DNA from: Scatomonas sp963649395
GTDB taxonomy: Bacteria > Bacillota > Clostridia > Lachnospirales > Lachnospiraceae
Direction: 5' to 3'
Assembly (NCBI GenBank): GCA_963649395.1
Contig: CAVJHW010000024.1
Span: forward strand, 1-25,477
DNA length: 25,477 nucleotides
The position numbers and the translations under genes are program-made. This document shows positions 22,553 to 25,477 of the stretch, in pieces (position 1 is the stretch's first letter; each line of letters starts with the position of its first letter). A model generated the notes under the pieces. The model ran no database searches. It was not told the DNA's origin and saw nothing but the letters and a program-made list of their open reading frames with translations.

Positions 22553-23734
22553 ATGGGCAAGAAAGTAGTATTGGCCGGGGCGTGTCGTACGGCTATCGGG
22601 AGCATGGGCGGTGCCTTAAGCACAACCCCTGCAGCGGATCTGGGAGCAATCGTGATTAAGGAAGCCCTGAAGCGGGCTGGGGTAGCTGCCGACCAGGTAG
22701 ACACGGTATATATGGGCTGTGTCATCCAGGCAGGTCTGGGTCAGAACGTGGCAAGACAGGCATCCCTCAAGGCAGGTCTTCCGGTAGAGGTTCCGGCTAT
22801 GACCATCAACATTGTCTGCGGTTCCGGACTGAATTGTGTGAATATGGCAGCTGCTATGATCCAGGCGGGTGAAGCGGATATCGTAGTGGCCGGCGGCATG
22901 GAGAATATGTCCATGGCACCCTATGCCCTGAAGAATGCCCGTTATGGCTACCGCATGGGCAATGCCCCCATGGTGGATACCATGGTAAATGACGCCCTGT
23001 GGGATGCTTTCAATGATTATCATATGGGAATTACTGCCGAGAATGTGGCAGAACAGTGGAAGCTGACCAGAGAGCAGTTGGATGAGTTCTCTGCCAACAG
23101 CCAGCAGAAGGCCTGCGCTGCCATTGAAGCAGGCAAGTTTAAGGATGAAATTGTTCCGGTGGAAGTAAAGAAGAAGAAAGAGACCATCGTCTTCGATACC
23201 GATGAAGGCCCCCGCAAGGGAACCACGGCAGAGGGTATTGCTAAGCTGCGTCCTGCTTTCAAGAAGGACGGCATCGTAACCGCTGCCAATGCCTCCAGCA
23301 TCAACGACGGCGCAGCCGCCATCGTAGTAATGAGCGAAGAAAAGGCCAAGGAGCTGGGTGTGACGCCGATGGCTACCTGGGTAGGAGGCGCTTTGGGTGG
23401 TGTAGATCCCTCCATCATGGGAGTAGGACCTGTAGCAGCCACCAGGAAGGTCATGGACAAGACCGGTCTGAAGGTATCCGATATGGATCTCATTGAGGCC
23501 AATGAGGCTTTTGCCGCTCAATCTCTGGCCGTTGCCCATGATCTGGAGTTCGATATGTCCAAGGTCAATGTAAATGGCGGGGCCATCGCCCTGGGACATC
23601 CCGTAGGAGCCTCCGGCTGCCGTATCCTGGTAACCCTCCTTCACGAGATGCAGAAGAGAGATGCCAAGAAGGGATTGGCAACTCTGTGCATCGGCGGCGG
23701 CATGGGCTGCGCCACTATCGTAGAGAGAGACTAA
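22553..23734 (+). CDS. thl: Acetyl-CoA C-acetyltransferase (thiolase)
   Basis: A 393-residue biosynthetic-type thiolase that condenses two acetyl-CoA to acetoacetyl-CoA, the first step of the butyrate pathway (or cleaves 3-oxoacyl-CoA in beta-oxidation). Active-site residues are all present: Cys89 in NIVCGSGL, the NEAFA motif, His349 in GHPVGASG and Cys379 in CIGGGMG. The length is standard. The ATG at 22553 follows AGGGAGGATTTGGGAA. The 60-base gap after but contains a small TTACA/TGTAA dyad of unclear meaning. The crotonase gene begins 26 bases downstream. Confidence 0.95.
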   Translation: MGKKVVLAGACRTAIGSMGGALSTTPAADLGAIVIKEALKRAGVAADQVDTVYMGCVIQAGLGQNVARQASLKAGLPVEVPAMTINIVCGSGLNCVNMAAAMIQAGEADIVVAGGMENMSMAPYALKNARYGYRMGNAPMVDTMVNDALWDAFNDYHMGITAENVAEQWKLTREQLDEFSANSQQKACAAIEAGKFKDEIVPVEVKKKKETIVFDTDEGPRKGTTAEGIAKLRPAFKKDGIVTAANASSINDGAAAIVVMSEEKAKELGVTPMATWVGGALGGVDPSIMGVGPVAATRKVMDKTGLKVSDMDLIEANEAFAAQSLAVAHDLEFDMSKVNVNGGAIALGHPVGASGCRILVTLLHEMQKRDAKKGLATLCIGGGMGCATIVERD

Positions 23735-23760
23735 GGCGTAGGACCAGAAAGGAGACTTCC

Positions 23761-24537
23761 ATGGAATTTGTAAATTATGAGGTAGAAGGTGCCGTCGGCA
23801 TGATTACCATTAACCGTCCCAAGGCCTTGAATGCCTTGAACAGTCAGGTATTGGATGACCTGAATGCAGCCCTGGATGGGGTGGACCTGGATGTAGTACG
23901 TGCCCTGATCCTGACAGGAGCAGGGGAGAAGTCCTTCGTGGCAGGGGCTGACATCGGAGAGATGAGCAGCCTGACCAAGGCAGAGGGAGAGGCCTTTGGT
24001 AAGAAGGGAAATGATATTTTCCGCCGGATCGAAACCTTCCCCATCCCTGTGATCGCTGCCATCAACGGCTTTGCCTTGGGCGGCGGCTGCGAGATCTCCA
24101 TGAGCTGCGATATCCGTATCTGCTCTGAGAATGCTATATTTGGCCAGCCGGAAGTTGGCCTGGGTATCACCCCCGGATTCGGCGGAACCCAGAGACTGGC
24201 TCGCCTGATCAGCGTGGGCAAGGCCAAGGAGATGATCTATGGCGCCCGCAATATCAAGGCGGATGAGGCCTATCGCATCGGCTTGGTGAACAATGTATAT
24301 CCCTTGGAAGAGCTGATGCCTGCAGCCAAGAAGCTGGCTGCTACCATCGCCCGCAACGCCCCCATTGCCGTGCGCAATTGCAAGAAGGCCATCAACGAGG
24401 GCTTGCAGGTGGATATGGATCAGGCTATTGTCATCGAGGAGAAGCTCTTCGGTGATTGCTTTGAATCCTATGACCAACAGGAAGGGATGAAGGCTTTCCT
24501 GGAGAAGAGAAAAGTGGAAGCTTTCTTAAATAAATAA
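23761..24537 (+). CDS. crt: 3-hydroxybutyryl-CoA dehydratase (crotonase)
   Basis: A 258-residue enoyl-CoA hydratase/isomerase-family protein that converts (S)-3-hydroxybutyryl-CoA to crotonyl-CoA. The oxyanion-hole segments AGADIGEM (61-68) and FALGGGCE (104-111) and the two catalytic glutamates, Glu111 and Glu131 (FGQPEVGLG), are present, followed by TPGFGGTQRL. The start is placed at the ATG at 23761, which has AAAGGAG 6 bases upstream; an in-frame start at 23686 would overlap the thiolase end and encode an Arg-rich stretch foreign to the family. It lies between thiolase and Hbd. Confidence 0.94.
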   Translation: MEFVNYEVEGAVGMITINRPKALNALNSQVLDDLNAALDGVDLDVVRALILTGAGEKSFVAGADIGEMSSLTKAEGEAFGKKGNDIFRRIETFPIPVIAAINGFALGGGCEISMSCDIRICSENAIFGQPEVGLGITPGFGGTQRLARLISVGKAKEMIYGARNIKADEAYRIGLVNNVYPLEELMPAAKKLAATIARNAPIAVRNCKKAINEGLQVDMDQAIVIEEKLFGDCFESYDQQEGMKAFLEKRKVEAFLNK

Positions 24538-24547
24538 ATAGAGAACG

Positions 24548-24604
24548 GGTATCCGCAGGTAGGACGATAATCCTATTTGCGGACACTGGCGGCAGCTGCG
24601 GGAG
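24548..24604 (+). repeat. Dispersed hairpin element, copy B
   Basis: In the crt-hbd gap, TCCGCAGGTAGGA (24552-24564) pairs with TCCTATTTGCGGA (24571-24583) with two G-U pairs, followed by GGCGGCAGCTGCGGGAG. It aligns without gaps over 57 bases to the minus strand of 6-62. Differences cluster in the arms and loop; the right-hand 17 bases are identical. Confidence 0.6.
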
Positions 24605-24662
24605 TGTTCCCTGGCTGCTGGTGGACCGGATGATTAGAACCAATATATGTGGAGGACATAAG

Positions 24663-25477
24663 ATGAAAGTAGGTATTATTGGGGCAGGAACGATGGGTTC
24701 TGGAATTGCACAGGCTTTTGCACAGACAGAAGGTTATGAGGTATGCTTGTGTGATATCAATGAGGAATTGGCAGCCAATGGCAAGAAGAAGATTGCCAAG
24801 GGCTTTGAGAAGAGAGTGGCCAAGGGTAAGATGGATCAGGCTGCCGCCGATGCCATCCTCAACAAGATCAGCACAGGGGTGAAGGATATTTGCACCGATT
24901 GTGATCTGGTAGTAGAGGCAGCCCTGGAGAATATGGCGATTAAGAAACAGACGTTCAAAGAGCTGGAGGGCATCTGCAAGGCAGACTGTCTCTTCGCTAC
25001 CAATACCTCTTCTCTGTCTATCACAGAGATCGGCGCAGGCCTAGATCGTCCGGTAATCGGCATGCATTTCTTCAATCCGGCTCCTGTCATGAAGCTGGTA
25101 GAGGTAATCGCAGGCTTGAATACTCCGGCAGAGATGGTAGATAAGATCAAGGCTATCTCTGTGGAGATCGGCAAGACCCCGGTACAGGTAGAGGAAGCTG
25201 CAGGCTTTGTTGTGAACCGTATCCTGGTTCCCATGATCAATGAGGCTGTCGGCATCTACGCAGATGGCGTTGCTTCCGTGGCTGACATTGATACTGCCAT
25301 GAAGCTGGGCGCCAACCATCCCATGGGACCCCTGGAGCTGGGAGATCTCATCGGTCTGGATATTTGTTTGGCAATTATGGAAGTTCTCTACCATGAGACA
25401 GGTGATTCCAAGTATCGTCCCCATCCTCTGCTGCGCAAGATGGTTCGCGGAGGCAAGCTGGGACGTAAGACCGGAAT
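24663..25477 (+). CDS. hbd: 3-hydroxybutyryl-CoA dehydrogenase, cut by window end
   Basis: The first 271 residues of a 3-hydroxyacyl-CoA dehydrogenase that reduces acetoacetyl-CoA to (S)-3-hydroxybutyryl-CoA. The NAD-binding loop is GIIGAGTMGSGIA (4-16) with an acidic residue, Asp31, after the second strand. Catalytic features are NTSSLS (114-119), His135 in GMHFFNPAPVM, Glu147, and AAGFVVNRI, followed by the C-terminal helical domain (GANHPMGPLELGDLIGLD). The family is usually about 280-290 residues, so only a few codons are missing. The ATG at 24663 has GGAGG 8 bases upstream. The 125-base gap from crt carries copy B of the dispersed element. It completes the thl-crt-hbd set. Confidence 0.95.
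   Translation, partial: MKVGIIGAGTMGSGIAQAFAQTEGYEVCLCDINEELAANGKKKIAKGFEKRVAKGKMDQAAADAILNKISTGVKDICTDCDLVVEAALENMAIKKQTFKELEGICKADCLFATNTSSLSITEIGAGLDRPVIGMHFFNPAPVMKLVEVIAGLNTPAEMVDKIKAISVEIGKTPVQVEEAAGFVVNRILVPMINEAVGIYADGVASVADIDTAMKLGANHPMGPLELGDLIGLDICLAIMEVLYHETGDSKYRPHPLLRKMVRGGKLGRKTG

Overview
The window looks like the chromosome of an anaerobic, butyrate-forming member of the Clostridia, most likely a Lachnospiraceae-type gut bacterium. This rests on the protein set: a class II fructose-bisphosphate aldolase, SbcCD, a complete-looking crotonyl-CoA/butyryl-CoA pathway with electron-transfer flavoprotein, and a butyryl-CoA:acetate CoA-transferase of the Roseburia/Faecalibacterium type. 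Strong AGGAGG-like ribosome binding sites and a base composition near half GC (by eye) fit. No species can be named from the sequence alone.

Layout. 1-265 is intergenic and rich in hairpins, including the aldolase terminator. 266-1201 (minus) is fba. 1202-1731 is a gene-free divergent region carrying a structured repeat-like element. 1732-4029 is a two-gene unit: a stand-alone LarC C-terminal-domain protein followed at once by a 593-residue protein I do not recognise. 4243-8596 is the sbcD-sbcC nuclease operon with its own candidate promoter. 8781-9329 is a small lipoprotein followed by two terminators.

From 9788 to the right edge all genes run on the plus strand and concern acyl-CoA metabolism. 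The first block (9788-17689) is an MFS carrier, an acyl-CoA dehydrogenase, a MaoC-type hydratase, an SDR dehydrogenase, a family I CoA-transferase, an acyl-CoA synthetase and a metallo-beta-lactamase-fold hydrolase. Together these look like a route for uptake, CoA activation and beta-oxidation (or reduction) of a carboxylic acid whose identity the sequence does not give. The second block (17709-20911) is etfB - butyryl-CoA dehydrogenase - etfA. The third (21146 to the edge) is butyryl-CoA:acetate CoA-transferase - thiolase - crotonase - 3-hydroxybutyryl-CoA dehydrogenase (cut by the window end). The second and third blocks together make butyryl-CoA from acetyl-CoA and release butyrate. The first block could feed acyl-CoA and reduced ETF into the same pool.

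The most notable non-coding signals are a promoter/operator block repeated with identical spacing before the MFS gene and before the first acyl-CoA dehydrogenase, a 57-base dispersed hairpin element present once near each end of the window, a degenerate heptamer array between etfB and bcd, and a 10-bp tandem array before the CoA-transferase gene. The best candidate for undescribed biology is the LarC2-like protein and its unrecognised partner.
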